Shown: positions 18,971 to 26,625, counted from the stretch's first letter. The stretch: DNA of 32,075 bases from Bacteriovorax sp. DB6_IX (GCF_000447775.1 NZ_AUNJ01000011.1:1-32075); one strand, 5' to 3'. A program made the numbers and translations. Notes: generated by a model not told the origin, from the letters alone.

Positions 18971-19426
18971 ATGTTGACGTTGAATAACTTAAAAAGCCCA
19001 AAAGGTGCTCACAAGAATATTAAGAGAATCGGTCGTGGACAAGGTTCAGGACAAGGTACTCAGGCCGGTAAAGGTCACAAAGGTCAAAAAGCTAGAGCTG
19101 GTGGTGGAGTAAGAACTGGTTTTGAAGGTGGAAATATGCCACTATATATGAGACTACCTAAGAAAGGTTTCTCAAATGCTCCATTCAAAACAGAATATGC
19201 TGAGGTAAGCCTTGCACAACTTGAAGCCAAATTTGATGGTGGAGAGGTAACTAGAGAAGCTCTTATTGAAAAGGGACTTCTAAGTGGTATTAACAAAAGA
19301 CGCCCAATTAAAGTTCTAGCAAATGGAGAACTTAAGACGGCTCTTACATTTGTAAATATCGACAAGTTTTCAAAAGCGGCTGCTGAAGCTGTTGAGAAAG
19401 CTGGCGGAAAAATATCTAACGATTAA
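18971..19426 (+). CDS. rplO: 50S ribosomal protein L15
   Basis: L15 is a late-assembling 50S protein that touches several 23S rRNA domains. The product is 151 aa, normal length. The N-terminal glycine-rich extension KRIGRGQGSGQGTQAGKGHK and GGVRTGFEGGNMPLYMRLPK are diagnostic, and the globular C-terminal half has IKVLANGELKTALTF. The Shine-Dalgarno is GCGAGGCG. secY follows after 15 nt, the conserved order. Confidence 0.98.
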   Translation: MLTLNNLKSPKGAHKNIKRIGRGQGSGQGTQAGKGHKGQKARAGGGVRTGFEGGNMPLYMRLPKKGFSNAPFKTEYAEVSLAQLEAKFDGGEVTREALIEKGLLSGINKRRPIKVLANGELKTALTFVNIDKFSKAAAEAVEKAGGKISND

Positions 19427-19441
19427 GAAAGGATTTTTTGA

Positions 19442-20755
19442 ATGTCAAACGCTCAAGGAAAGTTAGAAGAGCTTAAAAAGAAGATTTTTTTCACCTTTTT
19501 ATTATTAGTTGTATATAGATTGGTTGCGCAGATACCCGTACCTGGGGTAGATGCGCAAGCAATTTCTTCGTATTTTGCCGAAGCTGGTGGCGGAGGACTT
19601 TTTGATCTTATCAACACTTTCAGTGGTGGTGCTTTCAAGAGGTTTTCAGTATTAGCTCTAGGGATTATGCCATATATCACAACTTCAATTATCTTCAGCT
19701 TACTTGGGGAAGTCATTCCTCAAATCCAAGAGCTTCAAGAAGATTCAGAAGGTCACAAGAAAATTCAAAGATGGACAAGATATGCAACAGTATTGCTCTG
19801 TTGTGTTCAAGGTTATAGTATGGCCGCCGTTTTTGAAACTTTCGTAAGCCCTGGTGGTGCGAGAGTTATTCCTGATCCGGGAATGCTTTTTAGAGTGACA
19901 ACAATGATCACACTAGCGACAGGGACGATGTTCCTACTTTGGCTAGGTGAGAGAATTACTGAATTTGGTCTTGAAAACGGTGTATCACTAATTATCTTTG
20001 CTGGTATTGCTGTTGAGCTTCCATCAGAAGTTATCCAAAATCTTACTCTTTATAAAAATGGTGAGATGACTGGTATTTCTCTACTAACTTTCTTCTTGGT
20101 AATTGCGGTATCATTCTTTGTTGTTGCATTTATTGAGAGAGCTTTTAGAGCAGTTCCTGTTCAGTATGCAAAAAAAGTTGTTCATAATAGAGTATATGGA
20201 GGAGCACAAACTCTTCCTATGAGAGTTGATACAGGTGGTGTTATGCCTCCAATCTTAGCTTCGTCACTTCTTGCGGCGCCAGCTACGTTTGCAACTTTTA
20301 TTCCTCAAGAAAGTGCGTTTAGACCATATTTTGAGACGATTCAACAGTCTCTTTATCCTGGTCAAATGCTGTTCAATATTCTTTTTGCTCTACTAATCGT
20401 GTATATGACTTATTTCTATGCGCCGATTCAGTTTAAGACAAATAAGATTACTGAAATGCTTCAGAAGAATAACGCTTTTATTCCAGGAATTAGACCAGGT
20501 GATAAAACTAAAGAATATTTAGACTTTGTCTTAAATAGACTTTCATTCTTTGGTTCTTTTTTCTTAGTTGTAATTTGTATTCTTCCAACAATTATTACAG
20601 GTTCTCAGACGAGATTTGGTGGTACAGCCATGCTAATCTTAGTTTCTGTTTCTGTAAGAGTTATGATGAATATTCAATCGTTTATGTTTGCCGACAGATA
20701 TGAAATGTCTTACAAGGCTAAGGGCAAATATAACGGAAATAATAGAAGGTTTTAA
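19442..20755 (+). CDS. secY: Protein translocase channel subunit SecY
   Basis: SecY is the channel of the Sec translocon in the inner membrane. The product is 437 aa, normal for the family, with ten predicted membrane segments. Family signatures are RLVAQIPVPGVDAQAI in helix 1 and the plug region, ALGIMPYITTSIIFSLL (helix 2), and the cytoplasmic loop 5 with RVYGGAQTLPMRVDTGGVMP, which contacts SecA and the ribosome. The Shine-Dalgarno AAAGGA is rather distant (about 9 nt). Its stop TAA overlaps the adk start by one base (TAATG), so the two are coupled. secE lies outside the window. Confidence 0.98.
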   Translation: MSNAQGKLEELKKKIFFTFLLLVVYRLVAQIPVPGVDAQAISSYFAEAGGGGLFDLINTFSGGAFKRFSVLALGIMPYITTSIIFSLLGEVIPQIQELQEDSEGHKKIQRWTRYATVLLCCVQGYSMAAVFETFVSPGGARVIPDPGMLFRVTTMITLATGTMFLLWLGERITEFGLENGVSLIIFAGIAVELPSEVIQNLTLYKNGEMTGISLLTFFLVIAVSFFVVAFIERAFRAVPVQYAKKVVHNRVYGGAQTLPMRVDTGGVMPPILASSLLAAPATFATFIPQESAFRPYFETIQQSLYPGQMLFNILFALLIVYMTYFYAPIQFKTNKITEMLQKNNAFIPGIRPGDKTKEYLDFVLNRLSFFGSFFLVVICILPTIITGSQTRFGGTAMLILVSVSVRVMMNIQSFMFADRYEMSYKAKGKYNGNNRRF

Positions 20756-21396
20756 TGAAGCCACAGTTAATTCTTATAGGTGCGCCTGGTTCTGGTAAAG
20801 GTACACAGGCGAAAAACCTCATCGATGAGATGGGGTATAACCATATATCAACAGGTGATTTACTTCGAGCAGAGATTGCTAAAGGTTCAGAGCTGGGACA
20901 AAAGCTTAAGTCTATTCTAGATGCTGGTAATCTTGTAGATGATGCAACTGTGCTAGAGCTTCTTAATGCAAATTGTGAGCTTGAGGGTAAATCTTATATC
21001 TTTGACGGGTATCCAAGAAATCTAGAGCAGGCAAAAGCTTTAGATGAGCATGTGCTTAAGGGTGCAAACTCTATGGCAATCTACTTTGATATCGATCTTG
21101 AGATTCTGATTGAGAGAATTGTTAACAGAAGAACGGCTCCAAAGAGTGGTGAGATTTATAATCTAATCACAAGACCACCAAAGGTTCCAGGGAAATGTGA
21201 TGTTTCAGGGGAAGATCTAGTCCATAGAAAGGACGACAATGAAGATACTGTTAGAAATAGAATGAACATTTTCAAAGAGAATGTTGATCCTATTCTTGAG
21301 TATTACGAAGGGCAAGGAAGACTTCAGAGAGTAAATGCTGCATCTTCTGCAGTTGAGGTTTTTGAGCTAATCAAAAAAATTATTGACAATAAATAG
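20755..21396 (+). CDS. adk: Adenylate kinase
   Basis: Adenylate kinase interconverts ATP + AMP and 2 ADP, keeping adenylate pools balanced in the cytoplasm. The product is 213 aa, normal. The P-loop is GAPGSGKGTQ (residues 9-18), AMP-binding parts are STGDLLRAEI and FDGYPRN, and the lid holds NRRTAPKSGEIYNL followed by RKDDNEDTVRNRM. The lid lacks a CxxC zinc site. The start overlaps the secY stop by one base, with AAGG upstream. map, which follows adk in many genomes, is absent. Confidence 0.98.
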   Translation: MKPQLILIGAPGSGKGTQAKNLIDEMGYNHISTGDLLRAEIAKGSELGQKLKSILDAGNLVDDATVLELLNANCELEGKSYIFDGYPRNLEQAKALDEHVLKGANSMAIYFDIDLEILIERIVNRRTAPKSGEIYNLITRPPKVPGKCDVSGEDLVHRKDDNEDTVRNRMNIFKENVDPILEYYEGQGRLQRVNAASSAVEVFELIKKIIDNK

Positions 21397-21415
21397 ATAA
21401 AAAAGTGTTTATGTC

Positions 21416-21444
21416 TTGTCATATGGCCCTGAGTCATATATACA
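21416..21444 (+). promoter_or_regulatory. Candidate promoter ahead of infA
   Basis: TTGTCA (21416-21421) is separated by 17 nt from TATACA (21439-21444), matching 5/6 and 4/6 of consensus. It lies 25 nt before infA in a 72-nt gap, one of the longer spacers in the cluster. GTCATAT is repeated directly (21419-21425 and 21433-21439). It could give infA-rplQ a secondary promoter. It is a pattern match only. Confidence 0.35.
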
Positions 21445-21468
21445 TGCATATCACTTATAGGTGAATTT

Positions 21469-21693
21469 ATGAGTAATCAAGAGACTATTGAAGTTGAAGG
21501 GGAAGTTACTGAGCTTCTGCCAAACACAAAGTTTCGTGTAAAACTTCCTAATGGACACAGTGTTATTGCACATATCAGTGGGAAGATGAGAATGCACTTT
21601 ATTAAAATCCTTCCAGGAGACAAAGTGCTAGTAGAAATTAGTAAATATGACCTGACTAAAGGTAGAATTACGTATCGTAGTAAAGGACGCTAG
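21469..21693 (+). CDS. infA: Translation initiation factor IF-1
   Basis: IF-1 blocks the A site of the 30S subunit during initiation and helps IF-2 and IF-3. The product is 74 aa with an OB fold, a normal size. Signatures are [34 protein letters not shown] (the conserved RNA-binding loop), and [20 protein letters not shown] ending TYRSKGR. The Shine-Dalgarno is AGGTGA. It sits between adk and rpmJ, as in Bacillus. Confidence 0.97.
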   Translation: MSNQETIEVEGEVTELLPNTKFRVKLPNGHSVIAHISGKMRMHFIKILPGDKVLVEISKYDLTKGRITYRSKGR

Positions 21694-21713
21694 CGTAGTA
21701 ATAAGAGGTAGTT

Positions 21714-21827
21714 ATGAAAGTTAGAGCATCTGTAAAGCCAATGTGCAAAGATTGTAAAGTTATTAAAAGAAAGAATGTTCTTAGAGTTGTATGTAAAAAC
21801 CCTAAGCACAAACAAAGACAAGGTTAA
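21714..21827 (+). CDS. rpmJ: 50S ribosomal protein L36
   Basis: L36 is the smallest 50S protein; it buries deep in 23S rRNA near helices 89 and 91. The ORF encodes 37 aa beginning [14 protein letters not shown]. It has the zinc-ribbon ligands C11, C14, C27 and H32, so this is the C+ (zinc-binding) form. The Shine-Dalgarno AAGAGGT lies upstream of ATG 21714. The preceding infA gene and the following rpsM confirm the identity by synteny. Confidence 0.96.
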   Translation: MKVRASVKPMCKDCKVIKRKNVLRVVCKNPKHKQRQG

Positions 21828-21845
21828 TTAGAAAGGAGTGTAGCT

Positions 21846-22229
21846 ATGGCAAGAATACTTGGTGTTGATATTCCTAGAAATAAGGTAATGAGAATTGCCC
21901 TTCAAGCTATCTACGGTGTTGGGCCGAAGGTTGCAGCTGAAGTTCTAGAAAAAACAAACATTGATTTAAACACAAACTCAAACGAAATCACTGAAGAGCA
22001 AGCGAACGAAATCAGACTTGTACTTGAAAGTGAGTATAACGTTGAGGGTGATTTAAGAAGAGAAGTTGGTCTGAACATTAAGCGTCTTAAGGACCTAGGA
22101 TGTTACAGAGGAATTAGACACAGAAAAGGTCTTCCAGTTAGAGGTCAAAGAACTTCTACAAACGCAAGAACTCGTAAGGGTCCTGCTGTTGCAATTGCTG
22201 GTAAGAAATCTGTTAAGTCGATGAAGTAA
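21846..22229 (+). CDS. rpsM: 30S ribosomal protein S13
   Basis: S13 lies at the top of the 30S head and forms intersubunit bridges and P-site tRNA contacts. The product is 127 aa, slightly longer than typical. It starts [20 protein letters not shown] and holds a helix-two-turn-helix region, [14 protein letters not shown], then [20 protein letters not shown], which is diagnostic, and a basic C-terminal tail. The Shine-Dalgarno is AAAGGAG. It is 18 nt after rpmJ. Confidence 0.98.
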   Translation: MARILGVDIPRNKVMRIALQAIYGVGPKVAAEVLEKTNIDLNTNSNEITEEQANEIRLVLESEYNVEGDLRREVGLNIKRLKDLGCYRGIRHRKGLPVRGQRTSTNARTRKGPAVAIAGKKSVKSMK

Positions 22230-22243
22230 GGTAGGAGTCTAAG

Positions 22244-22630
22244 ATGGTTAAAAAGACAGCTTCAAAGAAAAAAGTTAAAAAGAATATTACTAAAGGTATT
22301 TGTCACGTTCAGTGTTCATTCAATAACACGATCGTTACATTTACTGATACAAGTGGAAACGCAATTTCATGGGCATCTGCTGGTCAACTAGGGTTTAGAG
22401 GATCTAAAAAATCTACTCCTTTCGCGGCTCAGATGGCATCTATGGAAGCTGCAAAAAAAGCAATGGAACATGGTCTTTCAAGTGTTGAAGTTCGTGTTAA
22501 AGGTCCAGGTGCGGGTAGAGAGAATGCTGTTCGTGCGTTGTTAGCTGCTGGTTTAAAGATAACTTCTGTTGCAGATAGGTCTCCAATCCCTCATAATGGA
22601 TGTAGAGCACCTAAAAGAAGAAGAGTTTAA
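22244..22630 (+). CDS. rpsK: 30S ribosomal protein S11
   Basis: S11 forms the 30S platform with S6, S18 and S21, next to E-site mRNA. The product is 128 aa, normal length. After a lysine-rich N-terminus it has [20 protein letters not shown], then [20 protein letters not shown], and the C-terminal [20 protein letters not shown], all diagnostic. The Shine-Dalgarno is TAGGAG. rpoA follows after 23 nt with no rpsD between, unlike E. coli. Confidence 0.98.
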   Translation: MVKKTASKKKVKKNITKGICHVQCSFNNTIVTFTDTSGNAISWASAGQLGFRGSKKSTPFAAQMASMEAAKKAMEHGLSSVEVRVKGPGAGRENAVRALLAAGLKITSVADRSPIPHNGCRAPKRRRV

Positions 22631-22653
22631 TTTTAAATACTAGGGAGTTATTA

Positions 22654-23676
22654 ATGGACTCATTTATTGCAAAAAATTGGTCAAGCATGATCAGACCTGT
22701 AGCGCTAGAGCTAGACGCTGATAAGCAAAGTGCTATTTATGGAAAGTTCGTTGCTAAGCCACTTGAGAGAGGATACGGACAGACTCTTGGTAACTCACTA
22801 AGAAGAGTTCTATTATCATCTCTACAAGGTGCTGGTATCGTTGCTATTAGAGTAGACGGTGTTGAGCACGAATTTGGTACAATTAATAACGTTAAAGAGG
22901 AAGTTTCTGAAATTATTCTTAACCTTAAAGAAGTACACTTTAAGCTAAAGGATAGAGAAGATGTAATCCTTACTCTTGAAAAATCAGGAGAAGGTCCTGT
23001 AACTGCTGGTGATATTGCAGAGCACGCGAATATTGAGGTTTTAAACCCAGATCACGTAATTTGTAACATCTCTTCTGGTGGATCAATTAAAATGGAACTT
23101 AAAGTTGCTAGAGGTAAAGGTTATGTTACTGCTCTAGATAACAAAGAAATCCATGATCTTCCAATTGGATGGATCTACCTAGATACACTTTTCTCACCTG
23201 TTAGTCGTGTAAACTACACTGTAACTAACTCAAGGGTTGGGAAGAGAACGGACTACGATAAGTTAACTCTTGAAATTTGGACAAACGCTGGTGTTAATCC
23301 TCAAGATGCTGTTGCTTACTCAGCAAAGATTCTTAGAGATCAACTAGCAGTTTTCCTAAGTTTTGAGGATGAAGAAGAGATTACTAGACTTGAGACTAAG
23401 CCTGCTCAACAACAGAGCACAGCTAACTCAGCTCTTCTTAAACCAGTTTCTGAGCTAGAACTGTCTGTAAGATCTGCAAACTGCTTGCAAAATGCTAATA
23501 TTAAGTATATTTACGAGCTTGTATCGAAGACAGAAGGTGAAATGCTTAGAACTAAGAACTTTGGTCGTAAGTCACTTAACGAGATTAAGGAAATCCTTAC
23601 ACAAATGGGACTTGGTCTTGGTATGAAAGTAGACAGCATTATGAAAGATCTTAAAACTGAAGAGAATGGTCAGTAG
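22654..23676 (+). CDS. rpoA: RNA polymerase alpha subunit
   Basis: The alpha dimer scaffolds RNA polymerase assembly and contacts UP elements and activators. The product is 340 aa, normal. The N-terminal domain has the [20 protein letters not shown] dimerisation block (around residue 40-60) and GRVN-like strands. The C-terminal domain has [20 protein letters not shown] and [15 protein letters not shown], with the R, N and C of RSANCL equivalent to the E. coli DNA-contacting R265, N268 and C269. An intact alpha C-terminal domain fits the A-tract seen upstream of the S10 promoter. The Shine-Dalgarno is AGGGAG. Confidence 0.99.
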   Translation: MDSFIAKNWSSMIRPVALELDADKQSAIYGKFVAKPLERGYGQTLGNSLRRVLLSSLQGAGIVAIRVDGVEHEFGTINNVKEEVSEIILNLKEVHFKLKDREDVILTLEKSGEGPVTAGDIAEHANIEVLNPDHVICNISSGGSIKMELKVARGKGYVTALDNKEIHDLPIGWIYLDTLFSPVSRVNYTVTNSRVGKRTDYDKLTLEIWTNAGVNPQDAVAYSAKILRDQLAVFLSFEDEEEITRLETKPAQQQSTANSALLKPVSELELSVRSANCLQNANIKYIYELVSKTEGEMLRTKNFGRKSLNEIKEILTQMGLGLGMKVDSIMKDLKTEENGQ

Positions 23677-23700
23677 TAGAAGTTGAAGTAGGAGTGGATC

Positions 23701-24057
23701 ATGAGACACCAAAAACATAAATTTAAATTAGGGGTTAGCCCTTCACATAGAAAATCAATGGTTAGAAACCTAGTATCAGAAGTAATTGATCACGGTATGA
23801 TTAAAACAACTCATACACGTGCAAAAGCTATCCAACCAGTAGTTGAAAAGCTTATTACAATTGCAAAGAATGATACAGTTGCTAACAGAAGACTTGCATT
23901 CAAGAAACTAAACGACAAGAATGCAGTTTCTAAGCTATTTTCTGACGTAGCACCGAAGTTCAAAGAAAGAAACGGTGGTTACACAAGAATCATGAAGCTA
24001 TCTGATAATAGACTTGGTGACAACGCTAAGATGGCTTACATCGCATTCGTAGACTAA
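23701..24057 (+). CDS. rplQ: 50S ribosomal protein L17
   Basis: L17 lies close to the tunnel exit. The product is 118 aa, normal. It begins MRHQKHKFKLGVSPSHRKSM, holds VRNLVSEVIDHGMIKTTHTR and AKAIQPVVEKLITIAK, and the C-terminal GGYTRIMKLSDNRLGDNAKM, all typical of the family. The Shine-Dalgarno is AGGAGTG. It is the last gene of the alpha cluster and is followed 30 nt later by a strong intrinsic terminator. Confidence 0.98.
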   Translation: MRHQKHKFKLGVSPSHRKSMVRNLVSEVIDHGMIKTTHTRAKAIQPVVEKLITIAKNDTVANRRLAFKKLNDKNAVSKLFSDVAPKFKERNGGYTRIMKLSDNRLGDNAKMAYIAFVD

Positions 24058-24083
24058 TTAATAAGTTTACATAAAATTTGCAA

Positions 24084-24115
24084 AAAAGGGCTTCTCTTTT
24101 CGGGAAGCCCTTTTT
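24084..24115 (+). terminator. Intrinsic terminator after rplQ
   Basis: GGGCTTCTC (24088-24096) pairs with GGGAAGCCC (24102-24110), one T-G wobble, loop TTTTC, then T5 (24111-24115). An A-run before the stem can pair with the T-run. It marks the end of the S10-spc-alpha transcript. The next gene starts only 11 nt after the T-run. Confidence 0.9.
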
Positions 24116-24126
24116 ATATTGAGCCT

Positions 24127-24684
24127 ATGTCTACATCTAATAAATTTTCCCTTATTTTTATATTAATAGCGATCACCGTTGGTTATTCACTTTTTCATAA
24201 GAAGAAGCTGGATACGTATTTTGATGCGAGTTTGACTCCTATTTTAAAAGAGTTACCTAAGAATGTTTCGTTGACATATTTTAAAGACGGGAAGAAGTTG
24301 GATCTAGCTGAAGAGTTAAAGACTTCAAATGGTCTTCTCGTTCACTTCTGGGGAACATGGTGTGCTCCTTGTGAGTATGAGTTACCAGAATTTCTGAAGT
24401 TTTCAGAAGAGTTAGGAAAGAAGAATATCAAAGTTATTCTTTTGGCCGTGAATGACAAAGATGTAAAGATTAAGAAGTTTCTGAAGAGATTTGGAAAACT
24501 TTCAGACAATATTATCGTGAGCCATGATCCAAATGGTCACTCAATGAAGGAATATGGGGTAGTTAAAGTACCTGAAACATTCCTTTTCAATAAAGATGGA
24601 AAGAACGTCAATAAATTTGTCGGTCCTCAAGATTGGGGTCTTCCAGTGTATATCAAAAGAATAGTCAATTATTTAGGACTATAA
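24127..24684 (+). CDS. Membrane-anchored TlpA/ResA-like thiol-disulfide oxidoreductase
   Basis: The product is 185 aa with an N-terminal uncleaved-looking hydrophobic anchor (residues 8-23, FSLIFILIAITVGYSLF) and a periplasmic thioredoxin-like domain. The active site is WGTWCAPC with C79 and C82, and a cis-proline segment KVPETFLF lies near the C-terminus. TlpA/ResA family proteins reduce disulfides, commonly for cytochrome c maturation or other periplasmic client proteins; no such genes are nearby, so its substrate is unknown. The ATG lies 11 nt after the rplQ terminator and has only a weak TTGAG box, so the start and its promoter are uncertain. Codon use is less biased than in the ribosomal cluster. 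Confidence 0.85.
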   Translation: MSTSNKFSLIFILIAITVGYSLFHKKKLDTYFDASLTPILKELPKNVSLTYFKDGKKLDLAEELKTSNGLLVHFWGTWCAPCEYELPEFLKFSEELGKKNIKVILLAVNDKDVKIKKFLKRFGKLSDNIIVSHDPNGHSMKEYGVVKVPETFLFNKDGKNVNKFVGPQDWGLPVYIKRIVNYLGL

Positions 24685-24711
24685 TATCAGAGACTTAGCT
24701 TTGTAGGCGCT

Positions 24712-24745
24712 TTGTATAAAGTTTTTCCAGAATTGTATAAAGTTT
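24712..24745 (+). repeat. Two tandem TTGTATAAAGTTT repeats, 21 bp apart
   Basis: TTGTATAAAGTTT occurs at 24712-24724 and again, identical, at 24733-24745. The period is 21 bp, two helical turns, so a protein could bind both on one face. The first copy extends to the partial palindrome CTTTGTATAAAG (24710-24721). They lie in the gap before the sigma54-type regulator gene. Each also contains TATAAA, so -10 overlap cannot be excluded. Confidence 0.6.
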
Positions 24746-24769
24746 GAGGCAGCTTTTGCCGAAATGTTA

Positions 24770-24816
24770 GACAGTACTATCTTCCAATAGGGAAGTTTTT
24801 AAACACGGAGACTGTC
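24770..24816 (+). promoter_or_regulatory. Nested leader hairpins before the sensor/regulator gene
   Basis: CTTCC (24781-24785) pairs with GGAAG (24791-24795), followed by T5 (24796-24800), a small terminator-like hairpin. Outside it, GACAGT (24770-24775) can pair with ACTGTC (24811-24816), which would close a stem right behind the CGGAG Shine-Dalgarno (24806-24810), two bases before the ATG at 24819. The arrangement resembles a conditional leader; function is inferred. Confidence 0.4.
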
Positions 24817-24818
24817 AA

Positions 24819-25070
24819 ATGATTAACTGGAACGAGCTTAACGGCCTACACGTAATCTCTAAGCTAGAAGAAATTCTAAATAAGTGGTTTGGTGTAGAGT
24901 GTTTTTACACTGATATTCATTACAAAATTAGAAGTGCTCATGTCGAGAAGGGATACGAGTTTAGTAATCACTTCTTTAAAGTTCAGATGGAAATGCCACA
25001 TGGTTATGATGTCGTTGCTAGTATATTGAGAAGTTTTCTGATGAGCTACATTCTTCAAAAGAAAGTGTAA
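24819..25070 (+). CDS. N-terminal sensor fragment of the sigma54-type regulator (apparent frameshift)
   Basis: This ORF encodes 83 aa (MINWNELNGLHVISKLEEI...) and ends at TAA 25068-25070, overlapping the next ORF's ATG by one base. The Shine-Dalgarno is CGGAG. The downstream gene's frame is open well before its ATG: from 25025 it reads IEKFSDELHSSKESV, which continues the sense of this ORF from about VVAS. One missing base (or two extra) near 25020-25027 would fuse both into one ~523-aa protein. I therefore read it as the N-terminal half of a single-gene sensor domain. A genuine coupled two-gene pair is the alternative. The fold may be PAS-like or PocR-like; I cannot confirm it. Confidence 0.6.
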   Translation: MINWNELNGLHVISKLEEILNKWFGVECFYTDIHYKIRSAHVEKGYEFSNHFFKVQMEMPHGYDVVASILRSFLMSYILQKKV

Positions 25071-26389
25071 TGGTTTTTGATTCTCATTTTCATGGGGCTA
25101 AGATTATTGCTGCTAAGATTGAAGTTGATGGTGAACACTTAGGTAACGTATTTGCTTATCCTTTTGTATATGACTCATTTACTGAGCAAGAAAGAGAAGA
25201 ATTAATTAAGCAACTTGTTGAAAGTGGCGCAAATCAAGCTGATGCAGAAGGTGCAGTCTCACACTTAAAAGCTTTAGCTCCACAAGAAGTTGATTACCTT
25301 AAAGAGCTAGTTGATCTAGTTGCTGAAGAGGTTGTGACTTTCCATAGTGAAATTTCTAAAAGGGAAGAAAGAATTCATATGCTAAATTCTGAGCTTGGTG
25401 AAAAGTTCAGGTATCACAATATGATTGGTAAATCGAAATCAATGCAGAAGATTTATAGTCTTCTAGAAAGAATTTCGAGTTCAGAATCTTCGGTTCTTAT
25501 TCAAGGGGAAAACGGGACAGGTAAGGAACTTGTTGCTAAGGCCGTACATTTCCATTCTCCAAGAAAGGATTATCAATTCTTAGCGGTTAACTGTTCGGCA
25601 TTCAACGAAAACCTACTTGATTCAGAGCTTTTTGGGCACGTTAAAGGTTCATTTACAGGAGCTCATAAAGATAAGCCTGGTTTATTTGAGGCAGCCAATG
25701 GTGGAACGCTGTTCCTGGATGAAATCGGGGATACTTCACTAAGTATGCAGGTTAAGCTTCTACGTGTTCTTCAGGAAGGAACTTATATTCCTGTCGGGGC
25801 TGAGTCTCCAAGAAGAACTGACGTAAGGATTCTTGCAGCAACAAATAAAGATCTAAAAACAATGATGGCCAAAGGTGAGTTTAGAGAAGACCTTTACTAC
25901 AGAATTAACGTTCTAAACGTAAATCTTCCACCACTAAGAGACAGACAAGAGGATATTCCAATTCTTATGGAAAGCTTCCTTAAGAGAAAATGTGATGAGT
26001 CTGGAATGCCGATGAAGACATTCTCTAAGAAATGTATGGAGAAGATGTTGGATTACCCATGGCCAGGTAATGTTCGTCAGCTGGAGAACGAAGTTGAAAG
26101 ACTTGTTGTTCTTGCTGGTGATGATAAGACGATTACACCAGATTTATTGAGTCCTCAGATTCTAGATCATGGTGCAGCTCCAGTATCTGCTTCACGTGGA
26201 GTTAATACTTCTGGGAAGCTTAAGGATGCTCTAATGGAACTTGAAGTTATTATGATCAGAGAAGGTCTCAAGAGATGTAACTTCAACAAGTCTAAGCTTG
26301 CTAAGGAGCTTGGGGTTTCGAGAGCGAGTCTTATCATGAAGGTCGAAAAATACGGTCTAGATAAGAGAAAAAAGGCCGCTGGAGAGTAG
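25070..26389 (+). CDS. Sigma54-type AAA+ transcriptional regulator (NtrC family)
   Basis: The ORF encodes 439 aa. Residues 1-105 hold the rest of an N-terminal sensor ([17 protein letters not shown], then a long amphipathic helix), weakly like PocR ligand-binding domains. The AAA+ domain follows: Walker A GENGTGKE (146-153), the sigma54-contact loop as GSFTGA (193-198, a variant of GAFTGA), Walker [11 protein letters not shown] (211-220), LAATNKDL and [16 protein letters not shown]. The C-terminus has a Fis-type helix-turn-helix, [23 protein letters not shown]. Proteins of this family bind enhancers and open sigma54 promoters. No phospho-receiver domain is seen. Target genes are unknown; the downstream carboxylase is one candidate, though no -24/-12 site is evident. 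Confidence 0.88.
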   Translation: MVFDSHFHGAKIIAAKIEVDGEHLGNVFAYPFVYDSFTEQEREELIKQLVESGANQADAEGAVSHLKALAPQEVDYLKELVDLVAEEVVTFHSEISKREERIHMLNSELGEKFRYHNMIGKSKSMQKIYSLLERISSSESSVLIQGENGTGKELVAKAVHFHSPRKDYQFLAVNCSAFNENLLDSELFGHVKGSFTGAHKDKPGLFEAANGGTLFLDEIGDTSLSMQVKLLRVLQEGTYIPVGAESPRRTDVRILAATNKDLKTMMAKGEFREDLYYRINVLNVNLPPLRDRQEDIPILMESFLKRKCDESGMPMKTFSKKCMEKMLDYPWPGNVRQLENEVERLVVLAGDDKTITPDLLSPQILDHGAAPVSASRGVNTSGKLKDALMELEVIMIREGLKRCNFNKSKLAKELGVSRASLIMKVEKYGLDKRKKAAGE

Positions 26390-26444
26390 ATTTCTAGCGC
26401 TGGGTTGTCATGTCAGAAATGGCTGATATTTGATGACTCTTGGT

Positions 26445-26457
26445 CAGTTTAAAACTG
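26445..26457. repeat. 13-bp perfect palindrome CAGTTTAAAACTG
   Basis: CAGTTT (26445-26450) and AAACTG (26452-26457) flank a single A. The arms are too close for an RNA hairpin, so if functional it would be a DNA site. It lies between the regulator stop and its terminator. Confidence 0.3.
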
Positions 26458-26475
26458 TTTAATTTCAATACTTTA

Positions 26476-26500
26476 GGGGCTCTGTCGAGCCCCTTTTTTT
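26476..26500 (+). terminator. Intrinsic terminator after the regulator gene
   Basis: GGGGCTC (26476-26482) and GAGCCCC (26487-26493) form a perfect 7-bp GC-rich stem with a four-base loop, followed by T7 (26494-26500). It separates the regulator from the carboxylase genes. Confidence 0.93.
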
Positions 26501-26511
26501 ATTCCTAAATA

Positions 26512-26540
26512 TTGACGCAGGGGTAATAGCCCTTTTGAAT
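26512..26540 (+). promoter_or_regulatory. Candidate promoter for the acyl-CoA carboxylase genes
   Basis: TTGACG (26512-26517, 5/6) is followed 17 nt later by TTGAAT (26535-26540, 4/6). A better -10-like hexamer, TACAAT, lies at 26551-26556 with TG just before it but without a good -35. The gap 26501-26625 is where the promoter should be, since a terminator lies just upstream. Which hexamers are used is unsure. Confidence 0.3.
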
Positions 26541-26591
26541 TTTATCGGTGTACAATGCTCGGATAATTTCAACGCCTTTTAAGTTTTAAGG

Positions 26592-26610
26592 TGACTATTA
26601 CTCTTAGTCA
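26592..26610 (+). promoter_or_regulatory. Inverted repeat TGACTA/TAGTCA in the carboxylase leader
   Basis: TGACTA (26592-26597) and TAGTCA (26605-26610) are perfect arms with a seven-base spacer, ending four bases before the GGGAGG Shine-Dalgarno (26614-26619). It could be an operator or a small hairpin beside the ribosome site. No regulator is assigned. Confidence 0.35.
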
Positions 26611-26625
26611 GATGGGAGGTTACAG

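Noticed and set aside
24748-24759. Possible sigma54 -24/-12 site (GG...GC) before the regulator gene
   Set aside because: The GG and GC are 8 nt apart; sigma54 sites need GG-N10-GC.
26407-26437. Imperfect stem (GTCAT/ATGAC with TCAG/CTGA inside) after the regulator stop
   Set aside because: Short, interrupted arms and no T-tract; the real terminator lies downstream.
26543-26560. GG...GC pair upstream of pccB as a sigma54 promoter
   Set aside because: Spacing is again wrong and the flanking bases do not match TGGCAC/TTGCA.
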